Of a stretch of DNA of 56,928 nt, positions 1 through 8,038 are shown one piece after another. Source of the stretch: a bacterium (GTDB taxonomy: Bacteria; Chloroflexota; Anaerolineae; Caldilineales; Caldilineaceae). Location of the stretch: the NCBI GenBank assembly GCA_016124945.1, contig WGMT01000081.1, positions 1 through 56,928 on the forward strand, read 5' to 3'. The stretch's first letter is position 1; each line of letters begins with the position of its first letter. The notes beneath the pieces were generated by a model, which was given only the letters and a program-made list of their open reading frames with translations, ran no database searches and was not told where the DNA came from. Both the position numbers and the translations under genes were made by a program.

Positions 1-303
1 CACGGATTGACAGGAGTTCAGAGAAGGATGTTTACCGCAAAGGCGCAAAGAACGCAAAGGGCAGAGGAGAGAATTGGACACGGATTTCACGGATTGACAG
101 GAGTTCAGAGAAGGATGTTTACCGCAAAGACGCAAAGAACGCAAAGGGCAGAGGAGAGAATTGGACACGGATTTCACGGATTAGAAGGATTTCCAGAAGG
201 ATTGCCGATTTTTCCTCTGAATCCCGATAATCCGCGTAATCTGTGGATCTGACTCTTCTTCTGCCCTTTGCGTTCTTTGCGCCTTTGCGGTGTTTTTCTG
301 TCT
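1..303. repeat. 87-bp tandem duplication inside an inverted-repeat element
   Basis: An 87-bp unit occurs twice in tandem (1-87 and 88-174) and a third copy starts at 175 but diverges after about eight bases. Each unit contains the short direct repeat CGCAAAG (three times) and a CACGGATT pair. The 31 bases at 34-64 are matched perfectly in inverted orientation at 261-291, and copy two (121-151) with one mismatch, so the block can fold into a long hairpin. The recJ stop codon (303-305) begins a few bases after the right arm. No credible gene was seen here; short reading frames crossing it are repeat-derived. Confidence 0.85.
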
Positions 304-2693
304 CACAGTCCAAGTTCGGCGATCTTGGCCCGTTTGAAGAAGCGGCGGTAGGCGCGGACTTCGGCCAGTTGTTCGTCGAGTTCGGCTTCGAGGATCTGCC
401 GCTCAATTTCGTCGAGCGCGTCACCGTCGGCGGGGGCGATGCGCACCACGTCGCCGCCTTCCCATTCGACGAGGCGGATGAGCTTTTTGACTTCGAGCCA
501 GCGCAGGCTATGACGGATCACCGCTTCGGTTGTCGCAATGCGGGCGGCCAGGCGGTCGATGGGCAGGCGGCTGTCGCGTCCGAGCGCGTATTTGGCCATT
601 CCCGCCACGTTCTTGAGGACGGCGTCGAGACTGTCGTCGCTGGTGGCTTGACCCACCAAATAGAGTTCGGCGGGGTCAACTGTCTCAACGAGCCAGGATA
701 GTAAATCTCCCGAAGGCGGCACACTCCACACCACAAGCGGACGGCCCGCGGCGGCGGCAGGTGCTTCAAGCCGCGAGTGGAAGGGGATGTTGCCCAGCGC
801 CGCGCCCTCGGCCAGCCAGAAGGCGTCGGCGGGGAGATCGGCGGGCTGCACCATCTCGGCGCGCAGATCGTGGACCTGCATCCGCTTCGGGGCAACGTCG
901 ACAACTTCGATGCTCTCCACCTCAGCGGCGCGGCTGTCGACGTAGCCAAGTTGCAGTGACCGCTCGCCCTTGTACTCGTTGATGCCAAGACCATAGGCGA
1001 AGTCGATGGGGCCTTCGGGAAGCACCACGTCAGCCCCGCGGAACCAGATCACGGGCTGTTTGCTGCCCTTTTCGTCGGCCAGGAGCAGGCGACGATGGGT
1101 GCCGTCTTTGCCGATGCGGCGGTCGTCGACGACGGTGAGGCGGCGGCTCATGAAGACGGGCTTGGCGTTGCCGTTGCCGAAAGGACCAAGCCGTTCGATC
1201 TGTTCGACGAGGGGCAGATCAAGATCGATGAAGGGGATCTCGGCGTCGATGCGCAGCCCTTCGGGGCCGGCTTCGATGCGGTGATGCTCGATTTGGCGGC
1301 TGAGTTCGCGGCGGAAGTGATCGATGTTCTCGGCAGGCAGCGAAAGACCCGCTGCGCCGGGGTGTCCTCCGTGGCCCAGAAGCAGATCGGCGCAGGCGGC
1401 AATCGACGCGCCGATGTCGACGCCGGGGGTGCTGCGGGCGCTGCCGCGGGCGGGTTCGCCGGGCGGGTTGAGCATGAGGACGGTGGGCTTGTTGAACTCT
1501 TCGACGATGCGCGAGGCGACGATGCCCACGATCCCGGCGTGCCACTGTGGGTGGGCGAGGACGATGGCGTTGAAGTCGAGATAATGTGGGTTGCGCTCGA
1601 TAATGTCCATCGCCGTGGCTGTAATTTGATGGGTGAGCAGGCGGCGCTGGCCGTTGAGCCGTTCCATAATGGCGGCCAGTTCACCGGCGCGGATGGGATC
1701 GCGGGTGGTGAGCAGATCCACGGCGACGGTGGCGTCTTCGAGGCGACCCAGAGCGTTCATGCGCGGGCCAAGTTGAAAGCCGATGTCCTCGGCGTTGAGG
1801 ACGTTGGGGTTGATGCGGGCGTTGTTCATCAACGCCTGCAAACCCGTGCGCTGGGTGCGGCGCAGCCGTTCCAGGCCACGCTGGAGCAGATAACGGGCGT
1901 CGTTCACCTGCTCGGCCACGTCGGCGACAATGCCCAGCGCCACGAGATCGAGGTACTTTTCGGCTTCGTCCTTCCTATCGGCCAGTTCGTAGAGGCGCTG
2001 CACCAATTTGTAGGCCACGCCCACGCCGGGCAACGTGCGCAGGGGATCGCCGGGAAGCTGGAACTTGGGGTTGACGATGGCGTCGGCGCGGCGCACGCTG
2101 ACCAGGCCGACGTCGGCGGCGTCCTCGGCGCAGGGGGGATCGACGCCCAGTTGGCAGCCGGCGAATTCGGCGGGTAGATCATGGTGATCGGTGATGACGA
2201 CGGTGAGGCCGTAGTCCTTGGCCAGCCCCACACCGTCGGCGTCGGCGATGCCGGTGTCACAGCTTAGGAGCAGACCGGGCTGGAAGCTGGGATCGGTCAA
2301 ATATTCGGTGAGTTTGGCGACGCGGATGCCATGGCTTTCGGTAAAGCGGTTGGGCACGTGGAAGCGCACCTGTTCGTCGCTGCTCAGATCGCGCAGCGCC
2401 GCCACGAGGAGCGACGTGCTCGTCTGCCCGTCGACGTCGAAGTCGCCCCACACGAGGATCTTTTGTCCTTGAGCGAGGGCGGCGTGAAGGATGTGGGCGG
2501 CGCGTTCCAGCCCCACCAATGCCGACGGCGGTGCCGGCGTGTAGTGGTCAACATCGAGGAAGGGCAGCGCCTTGGCCGGTGTGTCAAAGCCGCGCTGCGC
2601 GAGTAACATCGCCACGAGGGGATGTCCTCCGACGGCGGCGCGCAGATCTTCGGTGGGTTGGGCCGGTGGGAGCAAAATCCAAGATTTGGGCAA
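303..2693 (-). CDS. recJ: Single-stranded-DNA-specific exonuclease RecJ
   Basis: RecJ degrades single-stranded DNA 5' to 3' in recombinational and mismatch repair in the cytoplasm. The 796-residue product shows the DHH phosphoesterase signature: DFDVDG at about residues 84-89 (the family usually has DYDADG), CDTGIADADG near 145 and DHH at 169-171. A DHHA1 motif GHGGHPGAAG lies near 440, followed by an OB-fold-like region and about 200 extra C-terminal residues ending in a charged helix, so it is longer than a minimal RecJ. The start is TTG: an in-frame TAA lies in the repeat a few codons upstream and no ATG lies between. It is downstream of radA on the same strand, 118 bp away across a heptad-repeat hairpin. 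Confidence 0.9.
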   Translation of the reverse strand: MPKSWILLPPAQPTEDLRAAVGGHPLVAMLLAQRGFDTPAKALPFLDVDHYTPAPPSALVGLERAAHILHAALAQGQKILVWGDFDVDGQTSTSLLVAALRDLSSDEQVRFHVPNRFTESHGIRVAKLTEYLTDPSFQPGLLLSCDTGIADADGVGLAKDYGLTVVITDHHDLPAEFAGCQLGVDPPCAEDAADVGLVSVRRADAIVNPKFQLPGDPLRTLPGVGVAYKLVQRLYELADRKDEAEKYLDLVALGIVADVAEQVNDARYLLQRGLERLRRTQRTGLQALMNNARINPNVLNAEDIGFQLGPRMNALGRLEDATVAVDLLTTRDPIRAGELAAIMERLNGQRRLLTHQITATAMDIIERNPHYLDFNAIVLAHPQWHAGIVGIVASRIVEEFNKPTVLMLNPPGEPARGSARSTPGVDIGASIAACADLLLGHGGHPGAAGLSLPAENIDHFRRELSRQIEHHRIEAGPEGLRIDAEIPFIDLDLPLVEQIERLGPFGNGNAKPVFMSRRLTVVDDRRIGKDGTHRRLLLADEKGSKQPVIWFRGADVVLPEGPIDFAYGLGINEYKGERSLQLGYVDSRAAEVESIEVVDVAPKRMQVHDLRAEMVQPADLPADAFWLAEGAALGNIPFHSRLEAPAAAAGRPLVVWSVPPSGDLLSWLVETVDPAELYLVGQATSDDSLDAVLKNVAGMAKYALGRDSRLPIDRLAARIATTEAVIRHSLRWLEVKKLIRLVEWEGGDVVRIAPADGDALDEIERQILEAELDEQLAEVRAYRRFFKRAKIAELGL

Positions 2694-2714
2694 GATTGGA
2701 TGTCCAGTTTTGGA

Positions 2715-2814
2715 GGTGATTGGTGATTAGGTTTTGGTGATTAGGTTTTGTTAAGCAAGTTGATTTCAATATCGGCATCACTCGTTGAGCAAGATCCCAA
2801 TCACCAATCACCTA
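2715..2814. repeat. Heptad-armed inverted repeat between radA and recJ
   Basis: The left arm (2715-2745) is built of GGTGATT/GGTGATTAGG units and the right arm (2796-2813) is the reverse complement, CCCAATCACCAATCACC, with a loop of about 50 bp. The right arm runs into the CTA (2812-2814) that encodes the radA TAG stop codon, and the left arm lies about 20 bp upstream of the recJ TTG start. The element therefore fills the whole radA-recJ gap. It belongs to the same class as the elements at 10313-10411, 31524-31708 and 55827-55928. Confidence 0.85.
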
Positions 2815-4188
2815 CTCCATCAGTGCAGTGCTTAACGCGTCACTCAATGTTCGCATGCCGAGGACTTCGATGCCTTTGGGTAGATCGTCCTTGCGGCGGA
2901 GGGCGCTGCGCGGCACGATGGCGCGCTTAAAGCCAAGTTTTGCGGCTTCGCTCAGCCGTCGCGGTAGGTGACTGACACTGCGCAGTTCGCCGCTTAGCCC
3001 CACTTCGCCGATGATGGCCAGATCGGCGGCGATGGGCAGGTTGCGATAGCTACTGGCAATCGCCGCCGCCATCGCCATGTCGGCGGCGGGTTCGCCAATC
3101 TTCAAGCCGCCGATGACGTTGACGAAAATGTCTTGTACGGCCAGGTTGATGCCGACGCGTTTGCTGAGGACCGCCGTCACCAGCAGGAGGCGGTTAAAAT
3201 CGATGCCGTTGCCTGTTCGCCGCGGCTGGCTGAAGGCGGTGGCGCTGCTCAATGCCTGAATTTCCACGAGCAGTGGACGGCTGCCTTCCATGGGCACGGC
3301 AATGGCGCTGCCCGACGCGTTGGGCAAGCGTTCCGCCAGGAAAAACTCCGACGGATTTGCCACTTCTTCCATGCCCCGTTCGCCCATCTCGAAGACGCCC
3401 ACTTCGTTGGTGCTGCCGAAGCGGTTTTTGATGGAACGCAGCAAGCGGTAGCTGTGGAAGCGCTCGCCTTCCAGTTGCAACACAGCGTCGACCATGTGCT
3501 CCAGGACGCGCGGCCCGGCAATCGTCCCCTCTTTGGTGACATGACCGACGAGGAAGAGCGGCACATTTTGATGTTTCACCAGCCGCAGCAGATGCGCCGT
3601 ACAATCGCGCACCTGTGAGACTGTCCCTGCGGCGCTGTTGCTGGCACTGGAGTGGATCGCCTGTACCGAATCGACGATGATCAATGCCGGCTGTACTTCG
3701 AGGATCCGCTCCATAATCTGCTCCAACACCGTGTCCGACAGGATTAGCAGATTCGGCTCGCGGATGCCAAGGCGCCCGGCGCGCTGGCTGATCTGGTAGG
3801 CGCTCTCCTCCGCGCTGACGTAAAGGACCTCGCCCACCTTCTGCGCCACTTCCGCCGCCATCTGGATCAAGAGCGTGCTCTTGCCGATGCCGGGATCGCC
3901 GCCCACAAGGATCCCCGCGCCGGGGACAATGCCGCCGCCCAGTACACGGTTCAACTCGCCATTGCTCAACACAATCCGCCGTGACGGTTCCGTGGGGATA
4001 TCGGGCAGCGAAAGCGGTTGTGGCGCGCCCAGGTTCATCAACGCGCCGTTGTTGCGGCTAACGGGCGAATCGTCCATCACCATCTCTTCCAACGTGTTCC
4101 ACTCGTTGCAGTCGGGGCATTTGCCCATCCACTTCATCTGCGCGCTGCCACACTCGGAACAGACGTAGCGGATTTTGGTTTTGGCCAT
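2812..4188 (-). CDS. radA: DNA repair protein RadA (Sms)
   Basis: RadA is a RecA-related ATPase that promotes branch migration of recombination intermediates. The 458-residue product has the family layout: an N-terminal C4 zinc finger (Cys10, 13, 24, 27), a RecA-like core with Walker A GGDPGIGKST at 96-105, the RadA-specific KNRFG motif near 254, and a C-terminal Lon-protease-like domain (IGEVGLSGELR and the conserved RRL..A..G helix). ATG start with MAKTKIRYVCSEC matches the usual N-terminus. Length is typical. It is followed by recJ on the same strand, so the two may be cotranscribed if the intervening hairpin is read through. The TAG stop lies in the repeat arm. Confidence 0.95.
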   Translation of the reverse strand: MAKTKIRYVCSECGSAQMKWMGKCPDCNEWNTLEEMVMDDSPVSRNNGALMNLGAPQPLSLPDIPTEPSRRIVLSNGELNRVLGGGIVPGAGILVGGDPGIGKSTLLIQMAAEVAQKVGEVLYVSAEESAYQISQRAGRLGIREPNLLILSDTVLEQIMERILEVQPALIIVDSVQAIHSSASNSAAGTVSQVRDCTAHLLRLVKHQNVPLFLVGHVTKEGTIAGPRVLEHMVDAVLQLEGERFHSYRLLRSIKNRFGSTNEVGVFEMGERGMEEVANPSEFFLAERLPNASGSAIAVPMEGSRPLLVEIQALSSATAFSQPRRTGNGIDFNRLLLVTAVLSKRVGINLAVQDIFVNVIGGLKIGEPAADMAMAAAIASSYRNLPIAADLAIIGEVGLSGELRSVSHLPRRLSEAAKLGFKRAIVPRSALRRKDDLPKGIEVLGMRTLSDALSTALME

Positions 4189-4210
4189 GATGGGGCTCGC
4201 TTTCTGGGAA

Positions 4211-4238
4211 GACGACGGACGACGGACGACGGACGACA
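4211..4238. repeat. (GACGACG)4 heptad tract
   Basis: Four contiguous heptads, three GACGACG and one GACGACA, 22 bp upstream of the radA ATG. The same unit in reverse complement, (CGTCGTC)4, occurs at 41152-41179 upstream of another gene start, so this is a dispersed family and not a local accident. Confidence 0.9.
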
Positions 4239-4341
4239 GACGAACGTAAAGCGTGTTGGTCGCGTTGCATGGTTGCGAACAGGTGTTCGGTGTATTTTAG
4301 CAAATCGGGGGGATGGTGGTCAATCTTGGGGGGAGGGTACG

Positions 4342-4438
4342 GAATAGAACGCGGATTGGGCGGATCGAGCGGATCTGGGCGGATGATTCAGAGGGAATCC
4401 GTCAAATCAGCTCAATCCGCTCAATCCGCGTTCTATTT
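4342..4438. repeat. Nonamer-armed inverted repeat (GCGGATTGA family)
   Basis: The left arm reads AATAGAACGCGG followed by GCGGAT units every 9-10 bp; the right arm (about 4410-4437) is CTCAATCCGCTCAATCCGC then GTTCTATTT. The loop is about 35 bp. The right arm is translated as the last residues of mtaB. Related elements lie at 6295-6387 and 54141-54223 with the same GAACGCGGAT outer ends. Confidence 0.85.
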
Positions 4439-5820
4439 CTGGCTGCCTTCTCTGCCGCTCTGTGCTCTCCGCGGTGAATTTCTTTGACTTCTTCTTGCAG
4501 AGATCCGAAGATCGCGTCGCCGTGGAGTTCGTCTAGGTGGACTTTGAGGATCTGGTTGTGCAGGTCGATCCCCTGTGGCGCGTGGACGAGGACGCGTAGA
4601 TAGTTGTCGGTGTGTCCACCCCAGAGCAGCATGTCGGGCAGATCGTCTACCTCCTGGCCGCGCCCCTCGAAGAGGACGGGCCGCACGTCGCCCACAAAGC
4701 GGCGGCGTTCGGCGCGTCCGGTGCGTTCCACCACTTCGTGCAAACGGCGCGAGCGTTCTTTTTTCACCGTCTTGGGCACGGCATGGTTGAAGCGAGCGGC
4801 GGCTGTCCCCTGGCGGGCGCTAAACGGGAAAATGTGGGCGTGGGCGAAGCGCATCTCTTCTACGAAATGTGCGCCGTCCTCAAAATTTTGCTCGGTTTCG
4901 CCGGGGAAGCCGGTGATCAGATCGGTGGTGAGGATCACATCGAGGATGGCGGCGCGGGCGTCGTTCACCAGTTGGCGGAAGCTGTCTATGGTGCAGCGGC
5001 GCGCCATGCGGCGTAGTTGGGTGTCGGTGCCGGCTTGCAGGGGCAGATGCAGGTGTGGGCAGAGCCGTTCTGGCCACTGTTGCCACAGGTCAAAGAAGCC
5101 GTCGGCAAGTTCCCACGGTTCCAAGCTGCTCAGGCGCAGACGGGGAATGTCGGTGTGGGTGAGGATGGCCGATGTCAATTCCTTCAGGTCGGAGGCCGCT
5201 GCGCCGGGGAGATCGCGCCCATATGCGCCCAGGTGGACGCCGGTGAGGACAGCCTCACGGTAACCGTCTTCGGCCAGCCGTTGCACCTCGGCCACAATGT
5301 CGGCGACGGTGCGGCTGCGGCTGTCGCCGCGGGCGATGGTGACGATGCAGAAGGTACACTTGTTGTTGCAGCCGTCCTGCACTTTGATGAAGGCGCGGGT
5401 GCGTCCCCAATCGCTGATCGTCGCATGGAAAGGATTGCCGTCCGGTTGCAAGCGCGCCACGTCATCGGGATCGTCGAAATCGGCGCTCCACGGTTCGAGC
5501 AGGGCGTGGAGCATCTCTTTCTCTGTGTTGTCTGCCACCAGCGCTACGCCGGGCAGTGCGGCCACTTCGTCTCGTTCCAGGGTGGCGTAGCAGCCGGTGA
5601 CGGCGATGCGCGCCGTTGGGTTGGCCTTATGCAACTGGCGGATGGTCTGGCGGCTTTTGCCGACGGCCTGCACTGTGACCGCGCACGTGTTGAGGACGAT
5701 CACCTGTGCGTCCTCGGCGGCGGGGACAATGTGGTGCCCGGCTGCCTGAAGGCGACCGGCCAATGTGTCATTTTCGCTGAAATTGAGGCGGCAGCCCAGT
5801 TGTTCCAAAAAGATGCGCAT
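4402..5820 (-). CDS. mtaB: tRNA t6A37 methylthiotransferase MtaB
   Basis: This radical SAM enzyme inserts a methylthio group on threonylcarbamoyladenosine 37 of ANN-decoding tRNAs. The 472-residue product carries the N-terminal UPF0004 domain with cluster cysteines at 10 (QLGCRLN), 46 (NTCAVT) and 77 (GCYA), the radical SAM triad CNNKCTFC (Cys151, 155, 158), the LPLQAG and TGFPGE motifs and a C-terminal TRAM region. The GCRLN/CAVT signatures favour MtaB over MiaB or RimO. The last 31 residues (about 442-472, rich in Arg, Glu and Ile) are encoded by dispersed repeat DNA, including the right arm of the 4342-4438 element, so the original stop was probably lost or displaced. It lies upstream of radA on the same strand. 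Confidence 0.92.
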   Translation of the reverse strand: MRIFLEQLGCRLNFSENDTLAGRLQAAGHHIVPAAEDAQVIVLNTCAVTVQAVGKSRQTIRQLHKANPTARIAVTGCYATLERDEVAALPGVALVADNTEKEMLHALLEPWSADFDDPDDVARLQPDGNPFHATISDWGRTRAFIKVQDGCNNKCTFCIVTIARGDSRSRTVADIVAEVQRLAEDGYREAVLTGVHLGAYGRDLPGAAASDLKELTSAILTHTDIPRLRLSSLEPWELADGFFDLWQQWPERLCPHLHLPLQAGTDTQLRRMARRCTIDSFRQLVNDARAAILDVILTTDLITGFPGETEQNFEDGAHFVEEMRFAHAHIFPFSARQGTAAARFNHAVPKTVKKERSRRLHEVVERTGRAERRRFVGDVRPVLFEGRGQEVDDLPDMLLWGGHTDNYLRVLVHAPQGIDLHNQILKVHLDELHGDAIFGSLQEEVKEIHRGEHRAAEKAARNRTRIERIELI

Positions 5821-5902
5821 GGCAGAAAATTGGCTATGCTTCAGGTAGTGACCTGAAGCTAAACAGTCGAAAAAGGAAATGGTTTGGCGAAGAACGGCCC
5901 CC

Positions 5903-5950
5903 AGTATAGCACAAAAGTTTGTTGTAAACCTATCCCCTTGTCTAGGGGAT
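5903..5950 (-). promoter_or_regulatory. Candidate mtaB promoter with overlapping palindrome
   Basis: On the minus strand a TATACT -10 hexamer is read from 5908 to 5903, about 85 bp before the mtaB ATG, with TAGGTT 18 bp further upstream as a weak -35 candidate. Just upstream of it is the palindrome ATCCCCT-TGTCT-AGGGGAT (5932-5950), placed where a repressor or activator could sit. Assignment rests on sequence resemblance only. Confidence 0.35.
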
Positions 5951-5996
5951 CAGAAAAAAAAATGTTGTAGATTGCAAATGCAAAAAACGCTATTCT

Positions 5997-6232
5997 CCGG
6001 AGCCGGGTGCGCACCCCTTAATTAAATTAAAGCGCATCCCGCTCCGGATTTTATTTTTGGGAAAAAAGAAACTGGGCTTGGCTGCGCAATCTTCCCATGC
6101 GCACCAGCCCAGGTTTCGAGGAGGATGCCTGCCGTTTTCTTCGTTACGGCAGGACTGGATAAGTGAAAAAAGAGGGAACACGACCACCGCCCGTATGATA
6201 ACCATCCGGTTTGCCCCAGGGTGGTTCCCTCT
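5997..6232 (-). other. Cluster of four hairpins, three followed by T tracts
   Basis: The 569-bp gap between the M20 peptidase and mtaB holds no credible gene but has four stable stems: 6171-6232 (GAGGGAAC/GTTCCCTC), 6128-6153 (CCTGCCGT/ACGGCAGG), 6072-6112 (CTGGGCT/AGCCCAG with an inner TGCGCA pair) and 5997-6047 (CCGGAGC/GCTCCGG). Read on the minus strand, the first, third and fourth are each followed by six consecutive T residues (directly, after TTTC, and after a 9-nt gap), which resembles tandem intrinsic terminators or the 3' ends of small RNAs. It matches no RNA family I can recognise; RNase P, tmRNA and SRP RNA signatures are absent. Confidence 0.4.
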
Positions 6233-6294
6233 TCAACAGGATACCGGGTCAATGTTTACAAACGGTTGCCGAGTTGTTAGCAGTTGGTTAAGGA

Positions 6295-6387
6295 TAGAAC
6301 GCGGATTGAGCGGATTTGGCAGATTTCAGCGGATTTCCAGAGTCAAAGGGAAATCTGCTCGGATCCGCCCGATCTGCGTTCAGTTTC
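6295..6387. repeat. Nonamer-armed inverted repeat (GCGGATT family)
   Basis: Left arm GAACGCGGATTGAGCGGATT with further -GGATTT repeats; right arm (6351-6381) AAATCTGCTCGGATC... ending GCGTTC. It ends two bases before the M20 peptidase stop codon (6390-6392) and so lies immediately 3' of that gene. Same family as 4342-4438 and 54141-54223. Confidence 0.85.
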
Positions 6388-6389
6388 TC

Positions 6390-7550
6390 TCACCCGCTTA
6401 ATTCCATGACCAATCCCGTCAGCAGCGCGGCGCGGCCGGCGATTTGATCGACTTCGATGTGTTCGTGATCGGCATGCGCGCCGTGACCGGGGACGCCCAG
6501 CCCATCGAGGGTGGGGATGCCCAGCGCGCCGGTGAGGTTGCCGTCGCTGCCGCCGCCGGTGCCGCCTTCTTGCAGGTCGAGGCCAAAGGGACGACCGATC
6601 TCCTGCGCTTGGCGGAAGAGTTCGCGGGTGATGTGATGTTCCAATGGGGGCCGGTTCTCGCCGCCTTCGACTTCGATGCGGGCGTCTTCTAGAACCGGCT
6701 GCAAGTTGAACATGGCCTGGCTCACACGATCCAGTTCACTCTGCGACCAGACGCGCAGATCGACAATCGCCTCCGCTTCGGCGGCGACGACGTTGGGCCG
6801 TGTGCCGCCGGAGACAACGCCGACGTTGAGCGTCGTGCCTTTGTCCCAGTTGCTGAGGCCGTGGATGCGCAAAATCTGGTGCGCCAATTCCTGAATGGCG
6901 CTGATCCCCTTTTCGGGCTCTACGCCGGCGTGGGCGGCGCGGCCGATGATGCGCACGCGGAAGTTGCCGCTGCCCTTGCGTGTGGTCTTGATGACACCGC
7001 CCGGCAGGGGAGACTCCATCACCAGCACGTAGGCGGCGCGGCGCGCCTCGTCTTCGATGAGTTGGCGTGAGGTTTGGCTGCCCACTTCTTCGTCCGACGT
7101 GGCCAGGATCACCACGGGGCGTGGCAGTGTGAGTTTGAGATCCTGTACCCCGCGCAAAAGGTACTCGGCCAGCGCCAGGCTCGACTGCATGTCAAAGATG
7201 CCGGGGCCGTAGGCCCATCCCTGCTCGTCGACGCGGAAAGGATGGGTTGCCAGTGAGCCAACCGGCCACACTGTATCGAAGTGACAGAGGATCAGCGCCG
7301 GTTTCGCGGTGGGATCGGCCACGAATGCACTGTCCGCAAAGACGGCGCGCACGTGGTTGCCCCGCTCGCTGTTGGCGATTACCTCCGTCTGCGCGCCGGC
7401 TGCTCGATAGCGTTCGGCCAGCTTGTCGGCAAAGGCATCCAAGCGCGCCTTGTCGTCGCTGGGGGTCTCGTCCTCGACCAACTGGCGAATGACAGCGAGG
7501 ATCTCTGTTTGTTTCTGTTCGAAATGGGATAGGATGGCGGCGTGGTTCAC
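6390..7550 (-). CDS. M20 family metallopeptidase (CPG2-like)
   Basis: A dinuclear-zinc exopeptidase/deacylase of the glutamate carboxypeptidase class, probably cytoplasmic. With the GTG start at 7550 it has 386 residues, normal for the family; a GGAGG ribosome site sits 7 nt upstream (complement of 7558-7562). Metal ligands are visible: His90 in CHFDT, Asp120 in GIFDM, the catalytic pair Glu154-Glu155 in SDEEVG, and a C-terminal HADHEH. The dimerisation-domain motif GRAAHAGVEP and the loop GGTGGGSDGN are present. The frame stays open upstream for another 167 codons, but that stretch is the octamer array and is not part of the gene. Substrate cannot be told from sequence. Confidence 0.88.
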   Translation of the reverse strand: MNHAAILSHFEQKQTEILAVIRQLVEDETPSDDKARLDAFADKLAERYRAAGAQTEVIANSERGNHVRAVFADSAFVADPTAKPALILCHFDTVWPVGSLATHPFRVDEQGWAYGPGIFDMQSSLALAEYLLRGVQDLKLTLPRPVVILATSDEEVGSQTSRQLIEDEARRAAYVLVMESPLPGGVIKTTRKGSGNFRVRIIGRAAHAGVEPEKGISAIQELAHQILRIHGLSNWDKGTTLNVGVVSGGTRPNVVAAEAEAIVDLRVWSQSELDRVSQAMFNLQPVLEDARIEVEGGENRPPLEHHITRELFRQAQEIGRPFGLDLQEGGTGGGSDGNLTGALGIPTLDGLGVPGHGAHADHEHIEVDQIAGRAALLTGLVMELSG

Positions 7551-7578
7551 GCGGTGTCCTCCGGGTTGGTGGGTAAGT

Positions 7579-8038
7579 GTTGAAGCGGTGAAGCGGTGAA
7601 GCGTTGGAGCGTTGGAGCGGTGAAGCGGTGAAGCGGTGAAGCGGTGAAGCGGTAAAGCGTTGAAGCGGTAAAGCGTTGAAGCGTTGAAGCGTTGAAGCGG
7701 TAAAGCGGTAAAGCGGTGAAACGATAAGCGGTGAGCGGTGAGCGTTCCAACGTTCCAACGCTTCACCGCTTTACCGCTCCAACGTTCCAACGTTCCAACG
7801 TTCCAACGCTCCAACGTTCCAACGCTCCAACGTTCCAACGTTCCAACGTTCCAACGCTCCAACGTTCCAACGTTCCAACGCTCCAACGTTCCACCGTTCC
7901 AACGTTCCAACGTTCCAACGCTCCAACGTTCCAACGTTCCAACGTTCCAACGTTCCAACGCTCCAACGTTCCAACGCTTTACCGCTCCAACGTTCCAACG
8001 CTCCAACGCTCCAACGCTCCAACGCTTCAACGCTTCAC
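7579..8038. repeat. 460-bp palindromic octanucleotide minisatellite
   Basis: From 7579 to about 7741 the DNA consists of about 20 octads of the type GTTGAAGC, GGTGAAGC, GGTAAAGC and GTTGGAGC; from about 7742 to 8038 it consists of about 37 octads in the opposite orientation (CCAACGTT, CCAACGCT, CTTCACCG). The two halves are inverted copies, so the whole is a giant palindrome. The unit lacks stops in several frames, which produces long spurious reading frames on both strands (for example ERWNVGTL repeated). The right end contains the stop codon (8035-8037) of the neighbouring membrane-protein gene; the left end is about 16 bp upstream of the M20 peptidase ribosome site. Confidence 0.95.

Noticed and set aside
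243..701. Plus-strand reading frames opposite recJ
   Set aside because: They are shadow frames over a well-supported gene and have no recognisable motifs.
1095..2177. Long plus-strand frame of 360 codons opposite recJ
   Set aside because: A product of high GC content antisense to recJ; no motif, no ribosome site and amino-acid use typical of shadow frames.
5997..6232. RNase P RNA, tmRNA or SRP RNA
   Set aside because: None of the conserved cores (for example the GAGGAAAGTCC, TTCGA-loop or GGAAGCAGCC type sequences) is present on either strand.
6057..6401. 114-codon reading frame in the gap upstream of mtaB
   Set aside because: It runs across hairpins and a repeat arm, has no ribosome site and resembles no protein family.
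7579..8038. CRISPR array
   Set aside because: The repeat is an 8-bp unit with no unique spacers and switches orientation in the middle; no cas genes are present.
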